Below are positions 18,085 to 26,729 of a DNA stretch of 64,000 nt, in pieces. This DNA is from Neomegalonema sp. Lineage in GTDB: Bacteria; Pseudomonadota; Alphaproteobacteria; Rhodobacterales; Rhodobacteraceae. A model generated the notes under the pieces. That model was not told the origin of the DNA and made no database searches. It saw nothing but the letters and a program-made list of their open reading frames with translations. The stretch covers positions 1-64,000 of the forward strand of contig JALEFY010000028.1 in NCBI GenBank assembly GCA_022760435.1. Direction: 5' to 3'. Both the position numbers and the translations under genes were made by a program. The number at the start of each line of letters is the position of its first letter. Position 1 is the stretch's first letter.

Positions 18085-18110
18085 GGGAGGGGGGCGTCAT
18101 GCCCCCCAAT
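18085..18110 (+). terminator. Hairpin downstream of rnpB
   Basis: GGGGGGC at 18089-18095 pairs with GCCCCCC at 18101-18107. It follows rnpB by about ten bases and probably ends or trims the RNA, though no T tract follows. It overlaps the first copy of a 17-bp tandem repeat. Confidence 0.55.
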
Positions 18111-18133
18111 CAACGCTGCCCCCCAATCAACGA
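18100..18133. repeat. 17-bp tandem duplication after rnpB
   Basis: Two copies of TGCCCCCCAATCAACGC/A lie head to tail at 18100-18116 and 18117-18133. Only the last base differs. Confidence 0.9.
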
Positions 18134-18197
18134 TGCCCTCAACTCTTCGCGAGCCGCCGCAGAGCCGGTGGCGACTAGAACGGGCGAACGATCTGCT

Positions 18198-20537
18198 CTA
18201 AGGCGAAGCCGCTCGGGCGAAGCCGCTCGGGCGGGGCAGCGGCTCGAGGCCGAAACCCTCCTGCATGCGCGCCAGCCGCTGAAAGAAGTTCGGCTCCATC
18301 TCATCAAGCTCCCCGACGATGTAGCGCACCAGTTCGACCGCCTTGCGTCGCTCCTGCGCCTCCGGCAACAGGACGGCGAGGGTGTCGAGCGCCCTTTCCG
18401 GCTCGAACTGCGCGATAAGGGTCTGCTCATGGATGATCCGGGCGCGCTCGGCCGGGGCGATGTCGCTAAACGGCTCGCGGCTGGTCAACACTTCGGAGGA
18501 GCGCTCCAGCCGGTCGCGGCGCACATCCCCGCGAGCCTCGGCGAGCAGCACCAGCATCCGGATCACCGCTTCGGCAAATCCGCCCCGCTCCATCTGCCGG
18601 AGCGCCTCTTGCACTTCGGGCAGGGCGCGCAGCTCACCGGGGGCCTTGCGCGCGCGCATCCCGGCCGATGGAACGCCGTAAGCGACGGCGAGCGGATTGG
18701 CATAGGCAAGCAGGAAGGCGGTCTCGAAATACATCGCCCGGCTGTCGCGCCACAGGTTCCAGCCGCTCTCCACCGCATCGGCCCAGAGCCGCTCGGCCAG
18801 CAGGAACGGATTATCGGGCGCGGCTGGCTGGCGCTGGGCGCGCACCTGCTCCGCATGCACGGCAACCGCCTGCATCAGCGGGTTATCCGAGGCGAAGATC
18901 TCCCGTTGCATCCGCATCGGGTGCAGGCGCCGTGAGGCTTCAGCCATCGGCTGCGCCACCAGAGGCCGAAGCAGCGGGCGGATTACGGCGTCGTAATGCT
19001 CGGCCATGTTTTGCGAGAGACGCGAGACCGCCGCAAAGGCCGGCTCCTCGCCGCGGCCATCGCCCAGATGGCGCAGATCATCGAGCCCTCGCCGGGCAAA
19101 ATCGACGGTGAACTGGCGGTCATCCCCCTCGCCGACGCAATCGCGGATCAGCATTTCGTAAAGCCCCGGTGGCAGCGCCTCGATGGTCTTGAGCGTCGAG
19201 GACATCTGGCTGTGCTCTTTCTTTGCCACCGAAGATGAGACGAAGATCCCCAAATGCCCGACCTCCTCATGGATCATGTAGATGATGCGCTGGCCGCGGA
19301 TCTCGATTTCATGCTCATCGGCATAGGTGTCGATGATCCAGTTGAGCGCCTGTTGGGGCGGGGTGATGTTGTCGCCATGGCTGGCAAAGACGATGATCGG
19401 CGCCTTGATCGCCTTGAGATCAATCGGCCGCCCGGTCTCCAGCCGCGCTTCATTGGCGCCGAGCCGGTTGCCGACGAACAGGTTCTCGACGATCCAGCGG
19501 ATCTCGGCCTCGTTCATCAGGTAAAAGCCGCCCCACCATTTCTCGAACTCGAGAAACCGCGCCTCGGAGGCGTCGTCAATGTCGGCATAAAGATCGTAGT
19601 ATTTGCGAAACCAGGTGCGGCCCGGGTTGAGCATCTCGAAATTCTGTACCAGATGCGCGCCATCGAACTTGCCGCCGCCCAGATCCGAGAGCAGCAGCGC
19701 CGGGGTGACGCCGAGGGCCATGCCGCCAGTATAGCGCATCGGGTCCTGACCGATCCGGCCCGACCAATAGGACATCGGGGCGCCATTGAGCACGATCGGC
19801 CCGGCAAGATCGGGGTTGCGCGCCGCCAGGATCGCGGTCGCCCAGCCGCCCTGACAATTGCCGACCACGATCGGGTTCGGCGCATCGGGGTGGCGGCGCT
19901 GGACCTCGCGCAGGAAGGCGGCTTCGGCATGGGTGACATCGGCGAGGGTCTGGCCCTCGACCGGCATCGGGCGAAAGGCGACGAAATAGACCGGGTGCCC
20001 GTCCTTGAGCGCGACGCCGACCTGACTGTCCGGCTTGAACCCGCCGATCCCGGCACCATGCCCGGCGCGCGGATCGATGATCACATAAGGGCGTTTCCAG
20101 TCAAAGGTCTCGATGCCCTGTTCGGCCAGCCAGTCGGGAAGGGCGATCTTGAGCAACATGTAGTTGCAGGGCCGTGGCAGATCCGCGCCATCGACGATCA
20201 CCTCATGATCATAGATCAGAACCGGCGGCGCGCCGGCGGCCTGATGCTCGAGAAAGATATCACCGCGTTTTCGCAGCGCATCGAGGGTCAAGGTCGCGCG
20301 CTGGGTGGCGTCGGTGAGATAGTCGCTCCAGGCGGTTATCAGTCCCTGTGCATGAGCGCTGCCCCGGCTGGCGCTGGCGATCTCGCCCAGCTTGTTCGCC
20401 ATTACGCGCGCGGTCTCCTGCGCCTCCTCCATCATGCGCTCCAGATGGCGGGTCGTCGCCATTTGCAGCAAGGCGATCTGCCGGTTTTGCGGGATCTGCT
20501 CGATCGCACCCTCGCTTGGGGAGTTTGAGACGATCAT
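18198..20537 (-). CDS. DUF3141 protein, PHA-synthase-related alpha/beta hydrolase
   Basis: At 779 residues this protein resembles polyhydroxyalkanoate synthases in its central alpha/beta-hydrolase domain. The nucleophile elbow is VVGNCQGGWATAILAA, with cysteine in place of serine as in PhaC (G-x-C-x-G-G); FASHGDNITPPQQALNWI carries the acidic residue and MIHEEVGHLGIFVSSSVAKKEHSQ the histidine. The N-terminal ~110 residues are helical and the C-terminal ~300 helical and unassigned. The family is annotated only as DUF3141; a role in polymer or acyl-CoA metabolism under low oxygen is inferred, supported by an FNR-like box upstream (20704-20717). The last codons lie in a 14-bp tandem duplication (18203-18230), which may have altered the C-terminus. 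Confidence 0.88.
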   Translation of the reverse strand: MIVSNSPSEGAIEQIPQNRQIALLQMATTRHLERMMEEAQETARVMANKLGEIASASRGSAHAQGLITAWSDYLTDATQRATLTLDALRKRGDIFLEHQAAGAPPVLIYDHEVIVDGADLPRPCNYMLLKIALPDWLAEQGIETFDWKRPYVIIDPRAGHGAGIGGFKPDSQVGVALKDGHPVYFVAFRPMPVEGQTLADVTHAEAAFLREVQRRHPDAPNPIVVGNCQGGWATAILAARNPDLAGPIVLNGAPMSYWSGRIGQDPMRYTGGMALGVTPALLLSDLGGGKFDGAHLVQNFEMLNPGRTWFRKYYDLYADIDDASEARFLEFEKWWGGFYLMNEAEIRWIVENLFVGNRLGANEARLETGRPIDLKAIKAPIIVFASHGDNITPPQQALNWIIDTYADEHEIEIRGQRIIYMIHEEVGHLGIFVSSSVAKKEHSQMSSTLKTIEALPPGLYEMLIRDCVGEGDDRQFTVDFARRGLDDLRHLGDGRGEEPAFAAVSRLSQNMAEHYDAVIRPLLRPLVAQPMAEASRRLHPMRMQREIFASDNPLMQAVAVHAEQVRAQRQPAAPDNPFLLAERLWADAVESGWNLWRDSRAMYFETAFLLAYANPLAVAYGVPSAGMRARKAPGELRALPEVQEALRQMERGGFAEAVIRMLVLLAEARGDVRRDRLERSSEVLTSREPFSDIAPAERARIIHEQTLIAQFEPERALDTLAVLLPEAQERRKAVELVRYIVGELDEMEPNFFQRLARMQEGFGLEPLPRPSGFARAASP
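18203..18230. repeat. 14-bp tandem duplication at the end of the DUF3141 gene
   Basis: GCGAAGCCGCTCGG occurs twice in tandem (18203-18216, 18217-18230). It lies inside the last dozen codons of the minus-strand gene; 14 is not a multiple of three, so the duplication shifted the original C-terminal frame. Confidence 0.85.
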
Positions 20538-20851
20538 CGCTATCCTCCTTGGCTGGCATAGCCACCCAAAGCGCGGTGGCGGGGTTTCAACCGATGATAG
20601 GCCGGTTCTGTGACGTTTTCAGGTGGGTGACGCAGAAGCTGAGGCACCGCGTCGGCGATCAGGTTCCGTAGCGTCAATAGGCACGAAAATCGGCAAGATT
20701 GCCTTGATCGCGGTCAAGCGCTGGCCATCAGCCCTTGTGCATCAACCGCCCAGCACTGGGGGCGAAGGCCATGCCGATGGGCTGCGGGGCAGCTTGCAAC
20801 CGCGGCTGGCCTTGGAGGTGATCACGATCGCGGTGAAGTAAGCGACAAAAA
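20538..20851. other. Region upstream of the DUF3141 gene
   Basis: About 310 bases between the DUF3141 start and the RTX gene's terminator. It contains an FNR/FixK-like box at 20704-20717. A short plus-strand frame (20623-20841) exists, but its composition and the lack of a ribosome site make it doubtful. The sequence 20730-20843 is open in more than one frame on both strands, and I cannot assign it. Confidence 0.4.
20704..20717. promoter_or_regulatory. FNR/FixK-like box upstream of the DUF3141 gene
   Basis: TTGATCGCGGTCAA matches the dyad TTGAT-N4-ATCAA at nine of ten positions. It lies 167 bases upstream of the DUF3141 start. A match this close is consistent with oxygen-dependent control by an FNR/FixK protein; binding is inferred. 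Confidence 0.55.
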
Positions 20852-20881
20852 AGCGGGTGCCCGGTTTCCCCGGCACCCGCT
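20843..20881 (-). terminator. Intrinsic terminator of the RTX gene
   Basis: On the minus strand the 10-bp stem AGCGGGTGCC / GGCACCCGCT (20872-20881 with 20852-20861) is followed at once by six T residues. It lies 24 bases after the stop of the RTX gene. Confidence 0.9.
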
Positions 20882-20905
20882 CCCGATTTCGCTGAGTTCG
20901 CTCGA

Positions 20906-22726
20906 TCAGACGAACTCGAACAGTTCTGCCGTGACGTCATCGCTGTTGACGCCGACAAGGGTCACGGTGCCGCCGGCAAAGCTGACCGTGGTCCAGCTAC
21001 CGCCGCCCGAGGCTTCGATGGTCACATCATCCATGCCGGTTGCAACGATCTGATCAATCTCGAAACTGTCATTGGTGACATCGAACCCGAAAACGAGGTC
21101 ATTGCCGAAATCCGCCTCGACAAAGACCAGGGTGTCCGAACCGGCAGCAACGGCGAATTTATCGTCGCCAAGGCCGCCATCGACGCGGTTTACCCCGGCG
21201 CCGCCATTGATCCGGTCATCACCGGTGCCGCCCAGAATGGTGTCATTGCCCAGACGCCCGTTCAGAACATCATCATCTTCCTGACCGTTGATGATATCGG
21301 CACCGCCGCCGCCAAAGATCCGGTCAATCCCGGCACCGCCCAGAATGACGTCATCGCCTTCGCCGCCGAAAACGAAATCATCGCCAGCGCCTGCATCGAG
21401 ATCATCCTGACCCGCACCACCGGCCATGATGTCATTGCCATTGCCGCCATCGATCTCGTCGGCCCCATCGCCGCCGAGCAGGCGATCATTGCCTTCGCCG
21501 CCGATGACGCTGTCATCGCCGCCAGCGCCTGCCAGCTTGTCATTGCCGCCATTGCCGATCAGCAGATCATCATATTCGCTGCCAAGCTTCACGTCCCGCG
21601 CCTCGCCACCGGTAAAGGTGACCGGGCCTTGCTCGGTGGTGATGACGGTATTGCCGTTTACATTCTCGACATTGAACAGCGTGTTGCTGAAATCGCCCTC
21701 CATCTTGATATTGAGGTCGTTCACATCATCGCCATCCGTGTCGATATCCAGGATCGCCGAGCCAAGCGTGATCGTCAGGTCCTCGAAGCCGAACAGCACT
21801 TGCTCGATCTCGAGAATGTCATCGAAGCCGAACTCGGTGATGGTGTCATTTTGCAGCTCCAGCACGGTCCCGATCACCTTGTCGGTGCCGCCGCCGAGAT
21901 TGATCTCTTCAGAGGCCAGCGAGGCTTCGATCTCGTCATCGTCTTCGCTGCCATTGACAACCTTGAGCACACCGCCGCCGGTCGCGCCGCCCGAAAGCAG
22001 CTCGACATTGTTGATGTAAAGGCCGCTGTCATAGAGCGAGTCGCCGGTATCGGCGACGCCGATCTTGATCGTGTTCTCGCCTTGCACCAGCGGCGCCCGC
22101 ACTGTGAGCAGCGTCGACAGGCCGTCCCATTCGATATTGTAGGTAGCGCCGCTGTTGTCGACGAAACTGCCATCGTCAACATTCTCACCGATGACCGAGA
22201 GCGGCTTGGCCGGATCATCCTCGAACAGCGCGACATTCTCGCCATTCACATAGATCGCGCCGATATCGGTGAAGGTCGTGTCGGTGAATTCGGGGTATTC
22301 GTCCGAGCCGAACAGGATGTCGAAGCTGATCCCGTCGAGCGATGTGTTCTCCAGCGTCACGGTGAATTCGAGCACGGCAGCGTCTTCGGTGGCGCCGGCG
22401 CCAGAGAAGGCGGCCTGTGCGGTGGCGGTCAGATCGGCATCACCACCACTCTGGTGAACGACGGTGTGATTGCTCTCATCATTGAGATCGTCAGGAAAAT
22501 CGCCCGAGGAGAGCATCAACCCGCCTTCGCCATCAAAAATGTCGTCGATCGAGAATTGAGAGACGAGGAACGCCGCTTCATCATCGCCCGTATAGGTCAC
22601 ATTCGAGACAGTCGCGCCGAGCTGCGATTCGAGGAATGCGGCGGCGACGGCATTGCTGTCGATCAGCCCCAGTTCGGTCTGGGCCTCGGCAAAAGTCATG
22701 GTCGTCGATGTCAGAGCTGTAGGCAT
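20906..22726 (-). CDS. RTX protein with choice-of-anchor L domain
   Basis: This acidic protein of 606 residues has no N-terminal signal peptide. Residues ~10-250 form a 'choice-of-anchor L' domain (hallmark ILFGSDEYPEFTD...FTDIGAIYVNGENVALF). A spacer with an EF-hand-like DIDTDGDDVNDL loop follows. Residues ~390-530 hold about 15 GGxGxDxUx nonapeptides that bind calcium in a beta-roll. The end DDVTAELFEFV fits a C-terminal type-I secretion signal. It is probably secreted by a type-I (TolC-type) exporter and acts as an adhesin or matrix protein; no such exporter is in the window. The ATG at 22726 has GGGGAAA upstream, and a clear terminator follows, so it is transcribed alone. Confidence 0.88.
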   Translation of the reverse strand: MPTALTSTTMTFAEAQTELGLIDSNAVAAAFLESQLGATVSNVTYTGDDEAAFLVSQFSIDDIFDGEGGLMLSSGDFPDDLNDESNHTVVHQSGGDADLTATAQAAFSGAGATEDAAVLEFTVTLENTSLDGISFDILFGSDEYPEFTDTTFTDIGAIYVNGENVALFEDDPAKPLSVIGENVDDGSFVDNSGATYNIEWDGLSTLLTVRAPLVQGENTIKIGVADTGDSLYDSGLYINNVELLSGGATGGGVLKVVNGSEDDDEIEASLASEEINLGGGTDKVIGTVLELQNDTITEFGFDDILEIEQVLFGFEDLTITLGSAILDIDTDGDDVNDLNIKMEGDFSNTLFNVENVNGNTVITTEQGPVTFTGGEARDVKLGSEYDDLLIGNGGNDKLAGAGGDDSVIGGEGNDRLLGGDGADEIDGGNGNDIMAGGAGQDDLDAGAGDDFVFGGEGDDVILGGAGIDRIFGGGGADIINGQEDDDVLNGRLGNDTILGGTGDDRINGGAGVNRVDGGLGDDKFAVAAGSDTLVFVEADFGNDLVFGFDVTNDSFEIDQIVATGMDDVTIEASGGGSWTTVSFAGGTVTLVGVNSDDVTAELFEFV

Positions 22727-23181
22727 GGTCGTTTCCCCTCTTTTGTGTGTCCCTGGTTGCGGCTTGCCCTGGTAGTGAGCTGGTCGGGCATCAATCCTCC
22801 CCACAACGCACGCACAAATGATGCCAGATTCGCCGACCAGACGAAAGTTGTGCTCTCGAGCTATTGCAAGCTCAAAAATCGTGCATCTATGGGGAGGGGT
22901 GCCGAGACAATGGGCAGAGGCAGGGCGGGGGTGAAAAAACAGACAGATTCGCGGTATTTTTGTCGTGAAACACCATTGCCCTGAAGGAAAACCGTCGATA
23001 GGCTCCCACTAAACACGGCAACGGCGCTGTGGTTCCCCAAACCAGTTTGAAGCGAGCAACGACGCTCGGCGCGACCGATACGCAATCGGGAGGCCGAGCT
23101 ATTCTTGTTCCGGAACGTTGCTGATGCGCCGCCCTCACCTTTCGGATGGCGCGCGGATCGAAGTCAAGGGAGCGAGCCAGC
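22727..23181. other. Divergent promoter region, RTX gene / redox block
   Basis: These 455 bases hold the promoters of two divergent units. I see no gene and no FNR-like box in it. AT-richer patches at 22855-22880 and 22950-22985 are the likeliest promoter places. Confidence 0.4.
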
Positions 23182-25173
23182 GTGCAGACGCAGCAAGCAA
23201 AGCCAGTCGAGGCGCAAGAGACGCAGCGCCCACCAGTGATCGTGATCGGCGGCGGCCCCGTGGGCGTGCGCGCCGCAGCAGCGCTGAGCGCCGGTGGGGC
23301 GGATGTGCTGATCTTTAATGCCGAGAGCTTTGAGCCCTATAATCGGGTCAAACTCACCCCACTGCTTGCCGGTGATGTGCAGCTCGGCGAGATCTCGTTG
23401 CCGATGGATTTCCCCGGCCCGGGCAAGGTGAGCTGCTTTAGCGGTTTGCGCATCAAGCAGATCGACCCTGCCGCGCATAAGGTCGTCTCCGCCGATGGCG
23501 GGATCTGGCAATACAGCAAGCTGGTGATCGCGACCGGCTCCAGTGCGTTTATTCCCAATATTCCCGGCCGGTTCCTGCCCGGCGTCTACGCCTTTCGCGA
23601 TGCCGCCGACACGTCTGCACTGATCGCGCGCAGCTTCTCCTCGCGCAAAGTCGTGGTCATCGGCGGCGGGCTTCTGGGGCTTGAGGCCGCAAGGGGGATG
23701 CAGCGGCGCGGGGCCGAGGTGACCATCGTTGAGCACGAGACGCGCCTGATGCCGCGCCAGCTCGATGACAAAGCCGCCGCCTTGCTCGCGGAGAAGATCG
23801 AGACGCTGGGCGTCGCGGTGCGGGTTGGCGAAGGCGTGGCCGAGATCTTTGGCGAGCATCGGGTCAGCGGGATCCATTTGCGCAGTGGCGAGGAAATCGC
23901 CTGCGACACCGTCATCATCTGCACCGGCGTTCGCGCCAATATCGCGCTGGCTCGAGAGGCGCAATTGCCGGTGGGGCGGGGCATTCTGGTGGATGATCAG
24001 ATGCGCACATCCGACCCCGATATCTTTGCGGTGGGCGAATGTGCCGAGCATAAAGGCATCGTCCATGGTCTCGTCGGGCCGGGCCTCGAGCAGGCCGACA
24101 GCGCGGCAAAGTCGATCCTCGGGGAAGGCGGCGCCTATGCCGGGTCCACCCCGGCGACCAAGCTCAAGGTGATCGGCGCGGATGTCTTCTCGATGGGCGA
24201 GATCGAGAATCTCGAGCAGAACCGCAATACCCGCTCCTATCTCTGGCAAAAGGACGGCGAATACCGCCGGATCTTCATTACCCGCGGCAAGCTGACCGGT
24301 GCGCTCGGCATCGGGCCCTGGGATGAGGCGAGCCGCATCCAGCAAGCGGTGACCGCACGCAGCACGGTCTATCCGTGGATGATCTACCGTTTTCGGCGCG
24401 AGGGCCTGCTCTGGGAGCCTGAGCCGCAAGGCGCCGCGGCGCTTCCGGCCGAGGCAATCGTGTGCAATTGCACCGGCGTGACCTGTGGCCGTTTGCGCGA
24501 ATGCATGAAGGGCGGGGCGCGCAGCGTCGAGGCGCTCAAGCTTCAGACCGGTGCCAGCACCATTTGCGGCTCATGCAAGCCGCTGATCGAGGAACTGCTT
24601 GCCTCGGGCGGGCCGGCCGAGCCGGTGCGGCTCTGGAAACCGATCCTGATCGCATCCCTGATCGCCGGGTTGTTGGCGCTGATCACCGCGATTGCGCCGC
24701 GCATTCCGGTGCCGACCAGTTACAGCGCATTCAGCGAAAGCCTTGCGCATATGTTGTGGTTCGACAGCGTCACCAAGCAATGGTCCGGCTATATCCTGCT
24801 GGGCATAACCGGCGTCGCCGCCGTGATCGGGCTGCGCAAGCGCATTCGCTTCCTGCACCGCCTCGGGGGCTATGACTGGTGGCGGCTGGCGCATCTGGTG
24901 ATCGGCTTTGCCGCCGTGATCGGCCTGTTCGCCCATACCGGGTTCCGGCCCGGCGCCAATCTGAACTTCGCCTTGTTCTTTGCCTTCTGCGCCTCCCTGA
25001 TCTTTGGCGCAATTGCCGGGATGGCGACGGGGGGAGAGCATCGGTTGCGCGATGAAGGCTTCGGCTCGGCGCAAAAGCCGCCGCGCTCCGTGCCGATCTG
25101 GCTGCATGTGCTGGCGCTCTGGCCGCTTCCAGCGCTGCTGATCGCTCATGTTCTGGCCGTCTATGCGTATTGA
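23182..25173 (+). CDS. FAD/NAD(P) reductase - BFD [2Fe-2S] - diheme-b membrane fusion
   Basis: Three modules are joined in 663 residues. Residues ~15-400 are a NirB-like FAD/NAD(P) oxidoreductase (IGGGPVG at 22-28, second dinucleotide motif IGGGLLG at 160-166, DPDIFAVGECAEH). Residues ~425-475 are a BFD-type [2Fe-2S] site, C428-x-C430 and C462-x2-C465. Residues ~488-663 have five membrane helices; the third and fifth each carry H-x13-H (His571/His585 and His641/His655), the spacing that binds two stacked b-hemes in ferric-reductase/NOX proteins. Electrons could pass from NAD(P)H through FAD and Fe-S across the membrane to the periplasmic cytochrome encoded next. The GTG at 23182 has AGGGAG upstream; an ATG at 23146 is an alternative. 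The whole-protein function is inferred. Confidence 0.8.
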   Translation: MQTQQAKPVEAQETQRPPVIVIGGGPVGVRAAAALSAGGADVLIFNAESFEPYNRVKLTPLLAGDVQLGEISLPMDFPGPGKVSCFSGLRIKQIDPAAHKVVSADGGIWQYSKLVIATGSSAFIPNIPGRFLPGVYAFRDAADTSALIARSFSSRKVVVIGGGLLGLEAARGMQRRGAEVTIVEHETRLMPRQLDDKAAALLAEKIETLGVAVRVGEGVAEIFGEHRVSGIHLRSGEEIACDTVIICTGVRANIALAREAQLPVGRGILVDDQMRTSDPDIFAVGECAEHKGIVHGLVGPGLEQADSAAKSILGEGGAYAGSTPATKLKVIGADVFSMGEIENLEQNRNTRSYLWQKDGEYRRIFITRGKLTGALGIGPWDEASRIQQAVTARSTVYPWMIYRFRREGLLWEPEPQGAAALPAEAIVCNCTGVTCGRLRECMKGGARSVEALKLQTGASTICGSCKPLIEELLASGGPAEPVRLWKPILIASLIAGLLALITAIAPRIPVPTSYSAFSESLAHMLWFDSVTKQWSGYILLGITGVAAVIGLRKRIRFLHRLGGYDWWRLAHLVIGFAAVIGLFAHTGFRPGANLNFALFFAFCASLIFGAIAGMATGGEHRLRDEGFGSAQKPPRSVPIWLHVLALWPLPALLIAHVLAVYAY

Positions 25174-25185
25174 GGGAGGGCAGGC

Positions 25186-26679
25186 ATGAGCGGTTTCTTC
25201 ACCACGCCGCGGCTGTGGCTGATCTGGATCCTCGGCACGTTGGTTCTGGCGGGGTTCCTGCTGGTCAAGATGTATCTCGCTGGCGATCGGACCGATTTGC
25301 TGATCGGGCAGACCAGCGGCGTGCATCACCAATTCGAAGTGGCGTGCGAGACCTGCCATACGGCAGACCCTTTCGCCTCGCCCAAGAAGGTCAGCAAGGA
25401 GCTGAACAAGACCTGCCGCGGCTGCCACGATGCGGAGCTGGACGTCTCCGATGACAGCCATCCGCGCAAGAAATTCACCAATCCGCGCATGGCCCGGTTC
25501 TGGGAGAAGGTGGATGCGCGCAATTGCACCTCCTGCCATCTCGAGCACCAGCCGGAGGTCACGACGGTCGGCATGGTCAGCCTGCCGATGGATTACTGCG
25601 TCGCCTGCCATTCCGAGGGCGAGCAGGATGTTCGGGTCAATCGTCCCAGCCACAAGGATCTGAGCTTCGATACCTGCGCCAGCGCCGGGTGCCACAATTT
25701 CCACGACAACCGCGCGCTCTATGAGGATTTCCTGGTCAAGCACGGCAATGATCCCTGGCTCCATGCCAGCCCGATCCACAAGGCTTCGGCGGATGCACAG
25801 GCGCGGATGCGCGGGCAGATGGAAGAGTATCTCGCAGCGGCCAAGGCACCGCCCGCTCAAGTGACCGAGCCGGTTCTTGAGCATTGGGCCGCGTCCGCCC
25901 ATGCCGCCGCCGAGGTCAATTGCGCGGGCTGCCACGCTCCCAAAGCCAAGACCGAAGAGGCGATCGCCGCTGATTGGGAGCCCAAGCCGAGCTTCGATGT
26001 CTGCAAGACATGCCACCGCGACGAATTCAAGAGCTTTACCGAAGGGCGCCATGGCATGCGTCTGCATGCCAAGATCGCCAAGCCACGCAAGATCAAGGAT
26101 GAGCTCAAGGATCTCGGCTGGAAGAAGCCCGATCCGGAGGTGGTCGAAACGCTGGAGCGCTATCTGAGCGATGCGACCCCGCCCGAGGCCATGAGCGTCA
26201 GCGAAGCGCGGATCCCGATGCAATCTTCCGCGCATGACAAGTCACTCAATTGCGGCTCCTGCCACGCGCCGCATGAACAGGATATCCGCAAAGCTGCGGT
26301 CGAGGCTTGCGTCTCCTGTCATGATGACGGGCATAGCAAGGCCTATTTCGACAGCCCGCATTACCTGCTGTGGCAAGAGGAAATGGCCGGCACCGCACCG
26401 CTGGGTTCGGGCGTGAGCTGCGCCACCTGCCACTTGCCGAAGATCGAAGGGGCCAAGGGCTTCTTCTCCACCCATAACCAGAACGCATATTTGCGCCCGA
26501 ACGAGAAGATGATCCGCCCGGTCTGCATGGACTGTCACGGATTGGGCTTCGCCATCGATGCCCTGGCGGATCCGGGGCTCGTCGCGCGCAATTTCAAGGG
26601 ACGTCCTGAGAAGCACATCGAAAGCATCGATTGGGCTCTCAGACGCGTGGAGGACGGTGCCCAAGGCGCCAACCAGTGA
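25186..26679 (+). CDS. Membrane-anchored 11-heme c-type cytochrome
   Basis: One N-terminal helix (about 9-31, WLIWILGTLVLAGFLLVKMYL) anchors a periplasmic domain in this protein of 497 residues. It has ten CxxCH sites (residues 54, 77, 114, 138, 246, 273, 356, 375, 412 and 447) and one CX4CH site (164-170, CASAGCH), giving 11 predicted hemes. CX4CH is known from cytochrome c3 relatives. The gene starts 12 bases after the reductase fusion and must work with it. Extra histidines between sites can supply bis-His ligation. It resembles the broad cytochrome c3/NrfB-like group but not a known named enzyme; whether it is a pure electron conduit or has a catalytic heme is not visible. Confidence 0.85.
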   Translation: MSGFFTTPRLWLIWILGTLVLAGFLLVKMYLAGDRTDLLIGQTSGVHHQFEVACETCHTADPFASPKKVSKELNKTCRGCHDAELDVSDDSHPRKKFTNPRMARFWEKVDARNCTSCHLEHQPEVTTVGMVSLPMDYCVACHSEGEQDVRVNRPSHKDLSFDTCASAGCHNFHDNRALYEDFLVKHGNDPWLHASPIHKASADAQARMRGQMEEYLAAAKAPPAQVTEPVLEHWAASAHAAAEVNCAGCHAPKAKTEEAIAADWEPKPSFDVCKTCHRDEFKSFTEGRHGMRLHAKIAKPRKIKDELKDLGWKKPDPEVVETLERYLSDATPPEAMSVSEARIPMQSSAHDKSLNCGSCHAPHEQDIRKAAVEACVSCHDDGHSKAYFDSPHYLLWQEEMAGTAPLGSGVSCATCHLPKIEGAKGFFSTHNQNAYLRPNEKMIRPVCMDCHGLGFAIDALADPGLVARNFKGRPEKHIESIDWALRRVEDGAQGANQ

Positions 26680-26729
26680 GACCGCCCCTCCACACTCACT
26701 GCAACCAAGGCAGCAACAGGAGTTAAGTG

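Noticed and set aside
20623-20841. 72-codon plus-strand gene upstream of the DUF3141 gene
   Set aside because: Composition is not coding-like throughout, there is no ribosome site, and it spans the FNR-like box.
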